Shown: positions 10,924 to 20,433 of the stretch, piece after piece
Layout: each line of letters starts with the position of its first letter
How positions within the stretch are numbered: position 1 is the first letter of the stretch
Notes under the pieces: generated by a model
Seen by the model: only the letters and a program-made list of their open reading frames with translations
Databases searched by the model: none
What the model was told of the DNA's origin: nothing
Made by a program: the position numbers and the translations under genes
Origin: Christiangramia oceanisediminis
GTDB lineage: Bacteria > Bacteroidota > Bacteroidia > Flavobacteriales > Flavobacteriaceae
Length of the DNA: 64,000 nucleotides
Direction of reading: 5' to 3'
NCBI RefSeq assembly: GCF_022570735.2
Contig: NZ_JANCNS010000003.1
Span: forward strand, 744,001 to 808,000

Positions 10924-12534
10924 CTAAACTTTCAACATCTCCTTTTTCATACCGGGAGCCACGTGGGTCTCGTTGGCTCTTCCGCTCGGATCCAGGTCTT
11001 TTTGCCATTTTGGAACCCATCTTTTTACGGTTTTGGCGGCTGATTCCTGAGGGAAGTGTTTATGGAACAGTTCACGGTAGAAATACGCCTCCTTGGTCAT
11101 AGGAGTATTCACCGGATATTTAAGTGCTGCAGTTTCCATTTGAACGTCGCTCACCTGCTTTGAAGCGTATTCGATAAGCTGATCTATCCAGTTGTAACCA
11201 ACACCGTCGCTAAACTGTTCTTTCTGTCTCCACAAAACCTCATCTGGCAGGAATGGTCTTTCAGGAGTATCGAAGGCCTTTCTAAGAATATACTTCTCAA
11301 CACCGTCATAGGTTTTGGGCATTTTTTCTTCTGGTACCATCTCCATAGCCGTTTTTAGAAATGCTTTGTCCAGGAATGGAACCCTTGCCTCCAGTCCATG
11401 AGCCATCGTTGATTTATCGGCTCTTAAACAGTCGGCTGTGGCGAGTCTCTGAACCCTTCTGATGGTTTCTTTCTGAAATTCTTCAGCCGAAGGTGCATTT
11501 TTGAAGTACAGGTAGCCACCAAAGATCTCGTCTGAACCTTCTCCAGATAATACCACCTTAATGCCCTTTTCGGCTATAGACTTAGAAAGAAAATACATTG
11601 GAGTACTTGCCCTGATCGAGGTCACATCATAGGTTTCAAGATGCCACACAAGTTTACTCAGGATCTCAATTCCATCTTCAACTGTGAAATGAATTTCATG
11701 ATGTTCGGTTCCTAGGTATTCGGCCACTTTTCTTGCGGCGATCAAATCTGGAGCCTCAGGGTCTAATCCAATCGAAAAGGAATGCAATTTTTGACCGGTT
11801 CCCTCGATCAACCTGGCAGCGATTGAAGAGGTAAGGGAAGAATCCAGACCTCCGCTTAATAAAACGCCTAGCGGCACATCGGCCATCAAACGTTTCCTGG
11901 TAGCATCGATAAGGCTTTCTCTTAATTTAGTAAGATCGGCCGGTTGCACCGCTTTTTCAGAATCGAACCACTCAGGCGTATAGTACCTTACAAAACCAGT
12001 TGAAGGTGTGTAATAATGGCCTGGAGGAAAAGTGGAAAATTCCACACAACTTTCTGCAAGGGCCTTCATTTCACTGGCAAACCACATTGCCCCGGACTCA
12101 TCTGTACCGTAATAAAGTGGTTTTACCCCAATAGGGTCTCTTCCCGCAATAAAATCATCTCCGTCTATCACCACAAAAGAGAACACGCCATCCAGTTTAT
12201 CTACAAAATCATAACCGTACTTCTCGTACATATGAACGATCACTTCTGAATCTCCTGTTGTCCTGAAGCTATGATCTTTCAATTCATTATTCCTAAGTGA
12301 CATTTGGTTATAGATCTCGCCGTTATGAACCATCCATGCCGAACCAGTTCCCTGGATAGGCTGAATTCCGGTTGTAAGATCTACAATTGAAAGGCGTTCA
12401 TGAGATAGAACGTATCCTTTTTCTGTAATTTTTAATCCGCTTTCATCGGGTCCTCTATGGGACATTCTTTTTGACAGAGCGCTTATTTTTCCTGCTTCGA
12501 TGTCTTTTCCGATTACTGCTAAAATTCCACACAT
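10924..12534 (-). CDS. asnB: Asparagine synthase B (glutamine-hydrolysing)
   Basis: Converts aspartate, glutamine and ATP to asparagine. The 536-residue protein begins MCGILAVIG, exposing Cys2 as the class II glutaminase nucleophile. The N-terminal glutaminase half includes LSHERLSIVDL and NGEIYN. The synthetase half has the PP-loop SGGLDSSLTSSIAARL and GEGSDEIFGGYLYF. Length matches E. coli AsnB (about 554). It is transcribed alone, with a terminator downstream and a 258-base divergent intergenic region upstream where CATATTTG (12560-12567) is a one-mismatch -7 box. Confidence 0.96.
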   Translation of the reverse strand: MCGILAVIGKDIEAGKISALSKRMSHRGPDESGLKITEKGYVLSHERLSIVDLTTGIQPIQGTGSAWMVHNGEIYNQMSLRNNELKDHSFRTTGDSEVIVHMYEKYGYDFVDKLDGVFSFVVIDGDDFIAGRDPIGVKPLYYGTDESGAMWFASEMKALAESCVEFSTFPPGHYYTPSTGFVRYYTPEWFDSEKAVQPADLTKLRESLIDATRKRLMADVPLGVLLSGGLDSSLTSSIAARLIEGTGQKLHSFSIGLDPEAPDLIAARKVAEYLGTEHHEIHFTVEDGIEILSKLVWHLETYDVTSIRASTPMYFLSKSIAEKGIKVVLSGEGSDEIFGGYLYFKNAPSAEEFQKETIRRVQRLATADCLRADKSTMAHGLEARVPFLDKAFLKTAMEMVPEEKMPKTYDGVEKYILRKAFDTPERPFLPDEVLWRQKEQFSDGVGYNWIDQLIEYASKQVSDVQMETAALKYPVNTPMTKEAYFYRELFHKHFPQESAAKTVKRWVPKWQKDLDPSGRANETHVAPGMKKEMLKV

Positions 12535-12792
12535 GACTTGTTTGTTTTTAATTACAAGGCAAATATGACTACTTACTTATCTTTATAAAACATTCACGAA
12601 GTATTAGGTTATATTTACAAACAATTTTTTTGATTTTTAGATTCAGAATAAACCAAATTCCGCAAAAACAGCCCTGAAACTACCAGATATAAAGCTGATC
12701 AAATTTTAACACCTACTTTATTCTTTTTTAACAATTAGGACTACAAGCTTCAACTATCTTTATTAAAAATTAAAAAATCTAAGATTCAAGAC

Positions 12793-13368
12793 ATGAAAAA
12801 ACTGATTATAGGTGGCTTTAGCGCCATTTGCTTACTGATTGCAAATCCGGTAAATGCTCAGGAAGACCAGGTTAATTTTTCGAAAGAAGAATTGAAGTTC
12901 TCAAAAATGGATGCCAGTCCAATGGATATGGCCGTATACCGGGACGGGGAGGAAAAAGCAGTAGCCAGAGTGATTTACAGTCGGCCACAAAAAAGAAACC
13001 GCGAGATCTTCGGAAAACTGATCCCTTATGGAGAAGTTTGGAGAACCGGGGCTAATGAAGCTACTGAGGTCACCCTGTACAAGGATATGACAGTGGCGAA
13101 TGCTAAAATTCCTGCCGGCACCTACACTCTTTATACGATACCTGGTGAAAAAGAATGGACTGTAATTCTGAATAATAAAACCAACACCTGGGGAGCATAC
13201 GAGTATTCCGAAAAACAGGATATCGCACGAATCACCGTTCCAGTTAGACAGGCTTCCTATACGATCGAATCGCTTTCCATGGCCTTTCACGAAGCAGATA
13301 ATGGAACTGACCTGGTTATTGGCTGGGATGATCAATTCGTAAAAGTACCATTTAAGGCAGCAAACTAG
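12793..13368 (+). CDS. DUF2911 domain protein, exported
   Basis: 191 residues with a Sec signal peptide (KKLIIGGFSAICLLIANPVNAQ, cleavage after NAQ). The body matches DUF2911: VIYSRPQKRNREIFGKLIPYG, VWRTGANEATEV, IPAGTYTLYTIPGE, WTVILN. DUF2911 proteins are common in Bacteroidota, predicted periplasmic, of unknown function. It is a single gene between divergent asnB and convergent queE, ending at a strong terminator. TATCTTTA at 12755-12762 is a near-consensus -7 box. Confidence 0.88.
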   Translation: MKKLIIGGFSAICLLIANPVNAQEDQVNFSKEELKFSKMDASPMDMAVYRDGEEKAVARVIYSRPQKRNREIFGKLIPYGEVWRTGANEATEVTLYKDMTVANAKIPAGTYTLYTIPGEKEWTVILNNKTNTWGAYEYSEKQDIARITVPVRQASYTIESLSMAFHEADNGTDLVIGWDDQFVKVPFKAAN

Positions 13369-13390
13369 TCCTTATTAAAAGTATTGAACT

Positions 13391-13419
13391 GAAAAACGCC
13401 CGTTTTGGGCGTTTTTTTA
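13391..13419 (+). terminator. Bidirectional terminator between DUF2911 gene and queE
   Basis: AAAAACGCCC / GGGCGTTTTT hairpin with a 4-base loop and a run of seven T. The T-run overlaps the last bases of queE, so convergent genes probably share it. Confidence 0.85.
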
Positions 13420-14058
13420 TGGGATATTAAGATATTTATGAGTTTGCAGGGAAACCTTCCACTGTGGATTTTTCATTACATAATCCACGATTAATGGTAT
13501 CATTTTTTCACGGTTGCTCCATTCGGGCTGCAGATAAAGAATACAATCCTTGCCTACGTTCTCAGCCTGTTCCTCAGCAAATTTAAAATCGTGCTTATTA
13601 AAAATGATGACCTTTAATTCATTAGCCTTTGAATAGATCTCAGGTTTTGGAAGCTTGATCTTTTTAGGAGATAAACAAATCCAGTCCCATGTTCCGGTTA
13701 GATCATAAGCCCCCGAAGTTTCTATATGAATATCACAGCCCTGCTTTTTTAAGTTTCCTGTTAACTGGGTCATATCCCAGGTTAAAGGCTCTCCCCCTGT
13801 GATCACAATTGTTTTACTATACTTAACAGCATTCTCCACAATCTGGCCAATGTGGGTTGGCGGATGCACATTGGCATCCCAGCTTTCCTTTACGTCACAC
13901 CAGTGGCAGCCCACATCACAACCTCCAATACGAATAAAATAGGCAGCGGTACCTTTATGGTAACCCTCGCCCTGGATAGTATAAAACTCTTCCATTAACG
14001 GGAGCATCACTCCCCTGTCTACCAGCTCCTTTGTCTCTTCTGAAATCATAGCCTGCAA
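13417..14058 (-). CDS. queE: 7-carboxy-7-deazaguanine synthase QueE
   Basis: Radical-SAM enzyme that contracts 6-carboxytetrahydropterin to 7-carboxy-7-deazaguanine in queuosine/preQ0 biosynthesis. 213 residues. The GGCDVGCHWCD segment carries the three cysteines as CxxxCxxC, the usual 4Fe-4S radical-SAM spacing. Other signatures are EEFYTIQGEGYHKGTAAYFIR and TITGGEPL-like VITGGEPLTWD. An internal ATG three codons downstream is an alternative start. Other que genes are not in this window. Confidence 0.95.
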   Translation of the reverse strand: MQAMISEETKELVDRGVMLPLMEEFYTIQGEGYHKGTAAYFIRIGGCDVGCHWCDVKESWDANVHPPTHIGQIVENAVKYSKTIVITGGEPLTWDMTQLTGNLKKQGCDIHIETSGAYDLTGTWDWICLSPKKIKLPKPEIYSKANELKVIIFNKHDFKFAEEQAENVGKDCILYLQPEWSNREKMIPLIVDYVMKNPQWKVSLQTHKYLNIP

Positions 14059-14117
14059 AGATACGTAATATCTAACATCTTACAATCTGGCAGACATTCC
14101 CTTTATACGAGGATCAT

Positions 14118-15590
14118 TTACCGAAAGATCAGCGCATTCTCAACCTGCAATTCAGCGTTTTCAGGAGAACTTAAAAAGCCGTTCATCACAACAAATTCTA
14201 CCTTTCCTTCACGAGTAAGGAAGAAACAGGCATTCATCCCAGGTTGCAGAGTTTTACTCACTTCAAACTCCCTGGAAACGAGGTTAATTGGAAAATCTGT
14301 ATAGGCCTGCTCCGGTAATTTTTCCATTCGAATGTAAGCAACGCCCTTTTTTAAAAGCTCCTTCACATCAAGATTCGAAAGCTCTGTAGTATCTTTCAAG
14401 ACTTCTGAATAAATCTTTCCAAACTCAAGTTTGTAACCTGAAGCATCAAAATTCTCATAGCCATAGCTGGTAGAAAGGTCTCCCTGGTCGATGATCCCGG
14501 CGGAATAATAAAAGCTGGTATTATCATCCAGATCTCTTTCGTATAGGTTAATCCCAAGGTCCAACACATATTCCTTCCCATTCAACTCGTATTTCACGGC
14601 CTCCAGCTTAAGATCAAAAAGCATTCGGTCGTTATTAGGTATCTCTTCATATTGTGCAATATCCGCATCACTATAGGCTCCGGTTGCAATGCTTTTAAGT
14701 GCACTAAGAATTGCAACAAAATTCAGTTTCCTGATCTCCTGTTTCTCGCGATCCCCGGGAAATCCTCCAGATTCGATTAGCACTGTACTCGTCCCCCATT
14801 TTTGAATATTATCGCCAAAAGCACGCGGTTCGAAATCGTCGTTATACCGACCTACCTGGCCAGGCGCGTATTTTTGAAGCACATCGTTCATTACCACGAT
14901 TAATTTCATCGCATTTCCACGTACCTCATTGATATCCTTTTCATAATTATAGGCTGGCGCCAGGAATGAAATGGTCGCCGGTTTATCAGTGCGTTCAGCG
15001 TTGTAATATCGACTTTGGTCATGCAGATTAAAACCGAAATCGGCTTCCAGGCTATCGCGAACTCGCTTCAGGGTTTTAGCTTCAGGAGACTGCAACCTCA
15101 GCGCATCACGATTCACATCGATTCCAAGTGCATTGCGACGGGTGAATTCTTCCGCGCCATCGGGATTGAGCATCGGCAGGAAATGTACACGAAGGTTTTC
15201 GGATATTGATGCTACTGATTCGTCATCCTTTTCGGAATCTAAAAAATTCAGAATATCGAAAATAGCTATGGTGGCTGTAGATTCATCACCATGCATTTGT
15301 GACCATAGGAAAACATCAATATCTCCTTTGCCGAAACTAATAAGATCAAGGCTCCTGCCTTCTATGGATTCGCCTACTTTGCGAACCTCAAAATCAGCTT
15401 TGGTTCTGTAATTATCAATTAAAGGTTGAATATCCTGGTGCTTGAATCTTCTTTGGTCGAGATCCTCAGTTTTATAAGTCTCGTAATTTTCATAAAAAAT
15501 ATGATCAGAGTCAATTTGAGAAAAAATGCTATTCGGAATCATTAGAATAAGCAGCAGGACTTTATGAAGGCCTAATAATTTTTTATTCAT
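14118..15590 (-). CDS. M14 family zinc carboxypeptidase, secreted
   Basis: 490 residues from the ATG at 15590, which gives a signal peptide (KKLLGLHKVLLLILMIPNSIFSQ). The frame is open further upstream to 15713 but without a signal, so I reject it. The M14 catalytic set is complete: zinc ligands in HGDE (His100, Glu103) and His190 in NLHDQ, substrate-binding DVNRD (Asn160-Arg161), LNPDG, and the catalytic Glu in VLIESGGFPGD. A C-terminal region of about 150 residues follows. It should cleave peptides outside the cytoplasm. It sits downstream of SusC/SusD but beyond a terminator. Confidence 0.9.
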   Translation of the reverse strand: MNKKLLGLHKVLLLILMIPNSIFSQIDSDHIFYENYETYKTEDLDQRRFKHQDIQPLIDNYRTKADFEVRKVGESIEGRSLDLISFGKGDIDVFLWSQMHGDESTATIAIFDILNFLDSEKDDESVASISENLRVHFLPMLNPDGAEEFTRRNALGIDVNRDALRLQSPEAKTLKRVRDSLEADFGFNLHDQSRYYNAERTDKPATISFLAPAYNYEKDINEVRGNAMKLIVVMNDVLQKYAPGQVGRYNDDFEPRAFGDNIQKWGTSTVLIESGGFPGDREKQEIRKLNFVAILSALKSIATGAYSDADIAQYEEIPNNDRMLFDLKLEAVKYELNGKEYVLDLGINLYERDLDDNTSFYYSAGIIDQGDLSTSYGYENFDASGYKLEFGKIYSEVLKDTTELSNLDVKELLKKGVAYIRMEKLPEQAYTDFPINLVSREFEVSKTLQPGMNACFFLTREGKVEFVVMNGFLSSPENAELQVENALIFR

Positions 15591-15649
15591 AGGGTAAACT
15601 TTTAAATTTTGATTCTTTGAACTCACTTCTAAGTTTTCGCATAAATTCC

Positions 15650-15694
15650 TTTCCAGGATAGGTCTTTCATATAATCCACTGGAAACCTCAGACC
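15650..15694 (-). ncRNA. Possible H-type pseudoknot in M14 gene leader
   Basis: On the - strand RNA the order is GGUCU, UUUCCAG, AGACC, CUGGAAA. The first pairs with the third (5 bp, 15690-15694 with 15661-15665) and the second with the fourth (7 bp, 15679-15685 with 15650-15656). The pairings cross, giving an H-type pseudoknot with loops of 4, 13 and 4 bases, 60 bases before the M14 start. No known riboswitch class recognised; chance pairing is possible. Confidence 0.3.
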
Positions 15695-15731
15695 GATCAG
15701 AATATCGCTTCAATTTTCATGGTTTTGAGAA

Positions 15732-15765
15732 TAAAAAAAAGCCCTGTTCTCACAGGGCTTTAAAT
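15732..15765 (-). terminator. Rho-independent terminator of susD
   Basis: Stem AAAGCCCTG / CAGGGCTTT with a 6-base loop, followed on the - strand by a run of about nine T, 13 bases after the susD stop. It separates the SusCD pair from the M14 gene. Confidence 0.85.
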
Positions 15766-15777
15766 TAAACTATTTTT

Positions 15778-17190
15778 CTACTCATCCCAGAAGATAGGAT
15801 CTAATAAAGTCACATCAGGAACATTGCTTCCATTTCTTGTAACTTCGGTATCTGGATAAGCCAGTCTTCTTAAGAAGTTTCCATTCAAATCCGGATTGAG
15901 ATTAGCAGGTAAGTCAAAGTCTTCGTAATCATAATCATGACGACGCGCATCTACCCATGACTCGGGATTGAGGAACATAGCCACCCATTTCTCTTTAAAG
16001 ATATCATCGATAGTGAACGCATCCACACCCATACTAACTTCAGGATTATTCATGTAAGCCTCGATCTCTGACTGTCCCACACCTATTTTATTCATATGAG
16101 CTCTTATTCCATCAAGATAGGCCTGATAAGACCTCGCTTTATCGATACCAAAAGCAGCTTCGGCCTCAATGAATTTTTGCTCAGCATATGTAGCGATCAG
16201 CACAGGCCCCTGTCTTTGGGTATAATAATCACCTTCTTCCAGTACCGATCGTGCTCCTTCTTCAGGTGCATCTCCACGGCCAGCTCCATTTTCGGTTCCT
16301 ATATATTCACCATCGTCAGTAGCTCCAACCATAAGGGGTAATCTTGGATCATCATATCCATAAATTGTCCCATCCATGGCCTGAATAAATTGTTCAGATA
16401 TCCACCCTCCAAGAAATAGATTCGCATTATCTATAGCCACTTGCGCCCAGGGATTAAAAGCCTGCTCAAAATATTCCATTTGAGCATCATCTTCGTTACC
16501 GTCGAAGCCGTTTTCAACAGCTGAAAGAACCGCGGCAGGGTCATAACTACCAGTTTCACTAAAATGATTTAGATAACGTGCCTTCAACATATTCCCAAAT
16601 TTTATCCAATTGGAGATCTCGCCCTGATAAATAAAGTCATCTTCACCAACAGAAATACTGCTATCAGCCGAAAGATTTGCAAGGCCCTCATCCAGCAATC
16701 CCAGGATATTTGAATAAAGCTGGGCATCATCATCGTAGGAAGGTGTCACGGTAACAAAATTGAATGCCTCACTATAAGGAACATTCCCCCAGGCATCTAC
16801 CGTTAAGCCCAGGTTATAAGCCATTAAAATCTGACCAATTCCCTCATAATGAGCAGCCTCTTCTTCCTGGGCTTTCAAAATCATATCATTGATATCTGTC
16901 ATCACATTGTACAGCGCTCCCCAGGATCCACTATAACTAACGGGCTCCATCACATCAGATGCACTTGCAGCATTTGGAGATGCCAGATACTGTACGTAAT
17001 TACTCGTAATATTCCCCATTCTGAAGGTATTCTGTGTAGACTCATAGGTAGAATTAACCAATAACGAAGACAGCGGAGCATCTATTGGGTTATTTGGATT
17101 ATCATTGATATCCAGGTAATCATCACAGGAAGTAAAGGCGAAGGCCGCTGCGAGGATTACATATTTATATTTTTTGATCTTAAATTTCAT
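15778..17190 (-). CDS. SusD/RagB family nutrient-binding lipoprotein (SusD_2 type)
   Basis: 470-residue surface lipoprotein that caps the SusC transporter and captures its substrate. The signal AAAFAFTSCDDYLD shows a lipobox with Cys at about residue 22, followed by acidic residues common in surface-exposed Bacteroidota lipoproteins. The body (NDNPNNPIDAPLSSLLVNSTYES, the tetratricopeptide-like helices, WVAMFLNPESWVDARRHDY) resembles the SusD_2 / RagB subgroup. It lies 17 bases after susC in the same operon. The substrate cannot be inferred from sequence; no glycoside hydrolase is linked. Confidence 0.93.
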   Translation of the reverse strand: MKFKIKKYKYVILAAAFAFTSCDDYLDINDNPNNPIDAPLSSLLVNSTYESTQNTFRMGNITSNYVQYLASPNAASASDVMEPVSYSGSWGALYNVMTDINDMILKAQEEEAAHYEGIGQILMAYNLGLTVDAWGNVPYSEAFNFVTVTPSYDDDAQLYSNILGLLDEGLANLSADSSISVGEDDFIYQGEISNWIKFGNMLKARYLNHFSETGSYDPAAVLSAVENGFDGNEDDAQMEYFEQAFNPWAQVAIDNANLFLGGWISEQFIQAMDGTIYGYDDPRLPLMVGATDDGEYIGTENGAGRGDAPEEGARSVLEEGDYYTQRQGPVLIATYAEQKFIEAEAAFGIDKARSYQAYLDGIRAHMNKIGVGQSEIEAYMNNPEVSMGVDAFTIDDIFKEKWVAMFLNPESWVDARRHDYDYEDFDLPANLNPDLNGNFLRRLAYPDTEVTRNGSNVPDVTLLDPIFWDE

Positions 17191-17207
17191 ATCTAAAATT
17201 TTTAATA

Positions 17208-20200
17208 TTAAAGTCCTAGGTTAAGTGTAAAGAAATAACTTTTAACACCTGGATAACCTAAGCCTGTTAAACCTGTAGCATTTCCTCCAGCACCTGCGCT
17301 AAAGGATTCAGGATCAAATCCATCCCAGGGAGTATAAAGAATAATATTATTAGCTGCTACCGATAATCTTACCGATTCGAATGGCAAAACTGCAAGAGCA
17401 TTTTCCTGTAAGCTATAACCCAGGGTAATATTTCTCAGTTTAATGAAAGATGCATCCTGTACAAAATTTTCACTGATCGTACGGTAGGTATTTCTATAGA
17501 ATCCCGCTCCGTAGTTTCTATCATCCGGGCCTACACCCTGCCCAAGCCAAACAGGCTGGGTATTTGGTGAACCATCAGCAAGAACTCCGTCGAAAACGAT
17601 GGTCTCATTCCTGTTCAAAGTATATTCAGAAATTCCGAAGGCAGAGAAGAAGTTATCGTACTGGTTGTACTGATCTACCCCAGCCCTGAAATCCATCAGA
17701 AAAGAGAAATCAATTCCTTTGAATGAAAAACTATTCTTTAGACCTCCAATCCATTTAGGTGTTGTGTTACCAAGCACTAATTGAGCTGGATTCCTCTCCG
17801 GGAATCCATTTGGACCAATAATAATAGGCAGATCCTCGTCAAGATAGATGCTATTATTATCAGCACCATACCTGGCATAACTTGTTCCGAATATATTTCC
17901 ATAAGGCTCACCTTCTAGCAGGGTAATACTTACTGTAGAACCTGCATATCCAAATTGACTACCAATAGGAATAGCCTCAATTCCTTCCCGAATACTAACT
18001 ACCTCATTTCTATTGTAGGCAGCGTTAAAGGAGACATCCCAACTAAAATCTTCGTTTCTAACAGGAGAGCCACGTAAAATGAATTCCCATCCACGGTTCT
18101 CGATCTCACCCGCATTAGTTACGAAAGTTGTAAACCCGGCTGTGGGACTTACCGGAACCGGAATGATCTGATCTTTACTATTGGATTTATACCAGGTTAC
18201 ATCCAGCCCTAAACGGTTTTCGAAAAAACTAAGATCGGCTCCAAACTCTATAGCGGTAGTTCTTTCAGGTTTAAGCTCAAGGTCACCAAAGCGGTCAAAT
18301 CGAGAGAAACCTACATTTCCATTCAACGGGAATACTCCTGGAGAAGAATAGGTTTGTCCAATTTGATAAGGATCTGTATCCTTCCCTACTTCTGCCCAGG
18401 ATGCTCTTAACTTTCCAAAAGTGAACCAGTCACCTGGATCGAATGTTTCTGTAAACACATATCCAAGGTTTACAGAAGGATAAAAGAATGAATTATTTCC
18501 GATTGGTAAAGTAGAGGTCCAGTCATTTCTTGCAGTAACATTAAGAAATAGGGTTTCATCATAATTCACCATAAGGTCGCCATAGACACCAACAAGCCTT
18601 CTTTTTCTTTTATCCTGGTCATTAAAGACCTGGTTCACATTGCTAAGATCATAGAACTCCGGGATCACAAATTCTCTACCAGTTGCATCAACCCTTTCGT
18701 AATCTCTTTCAAAAATATCATTACCTACTCTTAAGGTAGTATTCAATTTCTCTGTCCAGTCGTTTTTAAAGGTCACAAAGAAGTTGGAGTTGATATCACG
18801 GCTGGTAATTCTTGTTTCTGTTATAAAGCCCTGCGAGTCTAAAGGAAGTTCTCCATCTATTCCTAATGGTCCAGGTGTAATTTCCGTTCTCTTATCACTA
18901 TAGTAATCTGTACCTACCAAATAAGTTAAATCTAACCATTTTGTCGGGCTGTAGGTAAACCTTAAATTTCCTACCGTTCTGTTCACCTCATCCTCGAAAG
19001 TACTGAAACGGGCATCATATATAGGATTAGTATTTCCGTAGGTCTTCATAGTACCATCCTCGTTGATATAATCGGTCACATCATGGTTGGGAGCCCAGTA
19101 CACCAGGCGTTCCATAAACCTGTCATGTGGCACCCGATTTCCCCCGGTTATACTATAATTTATATTACCAGAGAATTTGAATTTATCACTCATCTTTACC
19201 TCTCCGCTTAATTTGGCTGAAGTACGGCCCCAATCACTAAAGGGTATGATACCTTCCTGATCTAATTTACCAATAGAACCATAAAAAGTAGCATTTTCAC
19301 TACCTCCCGAAACGCTTATCGTATTATCTATTTGAGTTCCGGTCCTCATAGCATCATCCCATATATCGTAAAACCGAACATCGGGATCTATTTCGTTGAT
19401 TTCCTCCATTGAAGGACCCCAATTTGGCCAAAAAGAACTCGCGTCATATACTCCAGAAAATCCCTGTCCGTAAGTTTCCTGAAAATCAGGAAATTGATTT
19501 ACCTCATCAAAGCCTACAGAACTATTGATGTTTACCCTAACGCTTCCAGCCTGACCTTTTTTAGTGGTGATGATAACAGCACCATTGGCAGCTCTCACCC
19601 CGTAAAGAGCAGTTGCAGCCGCCCCTTTAAGAATATTAAGCGATTCTATATCATTCGGATTTAAATCTGCCGCACGGTTAGAAAGCCCCCTGGGAGTTCC
19701 ACCAGATTCTATGGTAGAGTTATCGATAGGTACCCCATCTATAACGAACAAAGGCTGATTATCTGCCGTAGGATCCAGGGAGTTCACACCCCGAATAATG
19801 ATTCTCGCACTCATCCCGGGAGCTCCTCCCGAGTTGGTGATCTGAACCCCTGCTGCCTGCCCCTGCAAAGCACTTACAAGGTTTTGCTGTTTAGTACTCG
19901 TGATCTCTTCAGAACTTATTTCCTGAACAGCATATCCCAGTGACTTCTTTTCCTGCTCTATACCGAAAGAAGTTACCACCACTTCTTCCAGGCTCTGAAG
20001 GTCTGGTGCCAGACTTACATCTATAGTTGTTTGATTTGCTGCTGTAATTTCCTTTCTTTCAAATCCCATGGAAGAGAAGACCAGGACTTCCCCGGAACTC
20101 ACTTCGATTGAATAATTACCATCAAAATCGGTTACAGTACCCCGATCGGTGTCCTTAACCTGCACCGTTACCCCAGGTAAGGGCATCCCATCATCTGAAG

Positions 20201-20294
20201 AAGTCACTGTACCAGAAACCGTACGTTCCTGAGCAAATGTCGCAGACACCTGAATAACCGCCAGAATTAGTAAAAAAATAAGTTTGTTTTTCAT
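17208..20294 (-). CDS. SusC/RagA family TonB-linked outer-membrane transporter
   Basis: 1028 residues. Signal peptide about 1-21 (ending TFAQ); carboxypeptidase-D-like domain about 25-105 (VSGTVTSSDDGMPLPGVTV, VTDFDGNYSI); SusC signature and plug (ALQGQAAGVQITNSGGAPG, IIIRGVNSL, FVIDGVPIDNS); then a 22-stranded barrel ending in YFFTLNLGL. It imports oligomers across the outer membrane using TonB energy with its SusD partner. No SusR, ECF or anti-sigma gene is adjacent, and no polysaccharide-degrading enzyme, which argues against a classical polysaccharide utilisation locus. The nearby M14 peptidase makes a peptide substrate plausible, but this is inference. Confidence 0.95.
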   Translation of the reverse strand: MKNKLIFLLILAVIQVSATFAQERTVSGTVTSSDDGMPLPGVTVQVKDTDRGTVTDFDGNYSIEVSSGEVLVFSSMGFERKEITAANQTTIDVSLAPDLQSLEEVVVTSFGIEQEKKSLGYAVQEISSEEITSTKQQNLVSALQGQAAGVQITNSGGAPGMSARIIIRGVNSLDPTADNQPLFVIDGVPIDNSTIESGGTPRGLSNRAADLNPNDIESLNILKGAAATALYGVRAANGAVIITTKKGQAGSVRVNINSSVGFDEVNQFPDFQETYGQGFSGVYDASSFWPNWGPSMEEINEIDPDVRFYDIWDDAMRTGTQIDNTISVSGGSENATFYGSIGKLDQEGIIPFSDWGRTSAKLSGEVKMSDKFKFSGNINYSITGGNRVPHDRFMERLVYWAPNHDVTDYINEDGTMKTYGNTNPIYDARFSTFEDEVNRTVGNLRFTYSPTKWLDLTYLVGTDYYSDKRTEITPGPLGIDGELPLDSQGFITETRITSRDINSNFFVTFKNDWTEKLNTTLRVGNDIFERDYERVDATGREFVIPEFYDLSNVNQVFNDQDKRKRRLVGVYGDLMVNYDETLFLNVTARNDWTSTLPIGNNSFFYPSVNLGYVFTETFDPGDWFTFGKLRASWAEVGKDTDPYQIGQTYSSPGVFPLNGNVGFSRFDRFGDLELKPERTTAIEFGADLSFFENRLGLDVTWYKSNSKDQIIPVPVSPTAGFTTFVTNAGEIENRGWEFILRGSPVRNEDFSWDVSFNAAYNRNEVVSIREGIEAIPIGSQFGYAGSTVSITLLEGEPYGNIFGTSYARYGADNNSIYLDEDLPIIIGPNGFPERNPAQLVLGNTTPKWIGGLKNSFSFKGIDFSFLMDFRAGVDQYNQYDNFFSAFGISEYTLNRNETIVFDGVLADGSPNTQPVWLGQGVGPDDRNYGAGFYRNTYRTISENFVQDASFIKLRNITLGYSLQENALAVLPFESVRLSVAANNIILYTPWDGFDPESFSAGAGGNATGLTGLGYPGVKSYFFTLNLGL

Positions 20295-20433
20295 TCTTTA
20301 GTTGTTATTGATTATCGATTGACTTTAAATATAAAGAAAAAGTTTTCACAAACTCTTAAGATTTTACATTAACGTATGTACTTTTATTAAATTATAAGTT
20401 AACCTACTATATTTATAAAAATTTTACTTAAAT

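Noticed and set aside
15591-15713. N-terminal extension of the M14 peptidase
   Set aside because: The extension would bury the signal peptide; the ATG at 15590 gives a normal secretory start.
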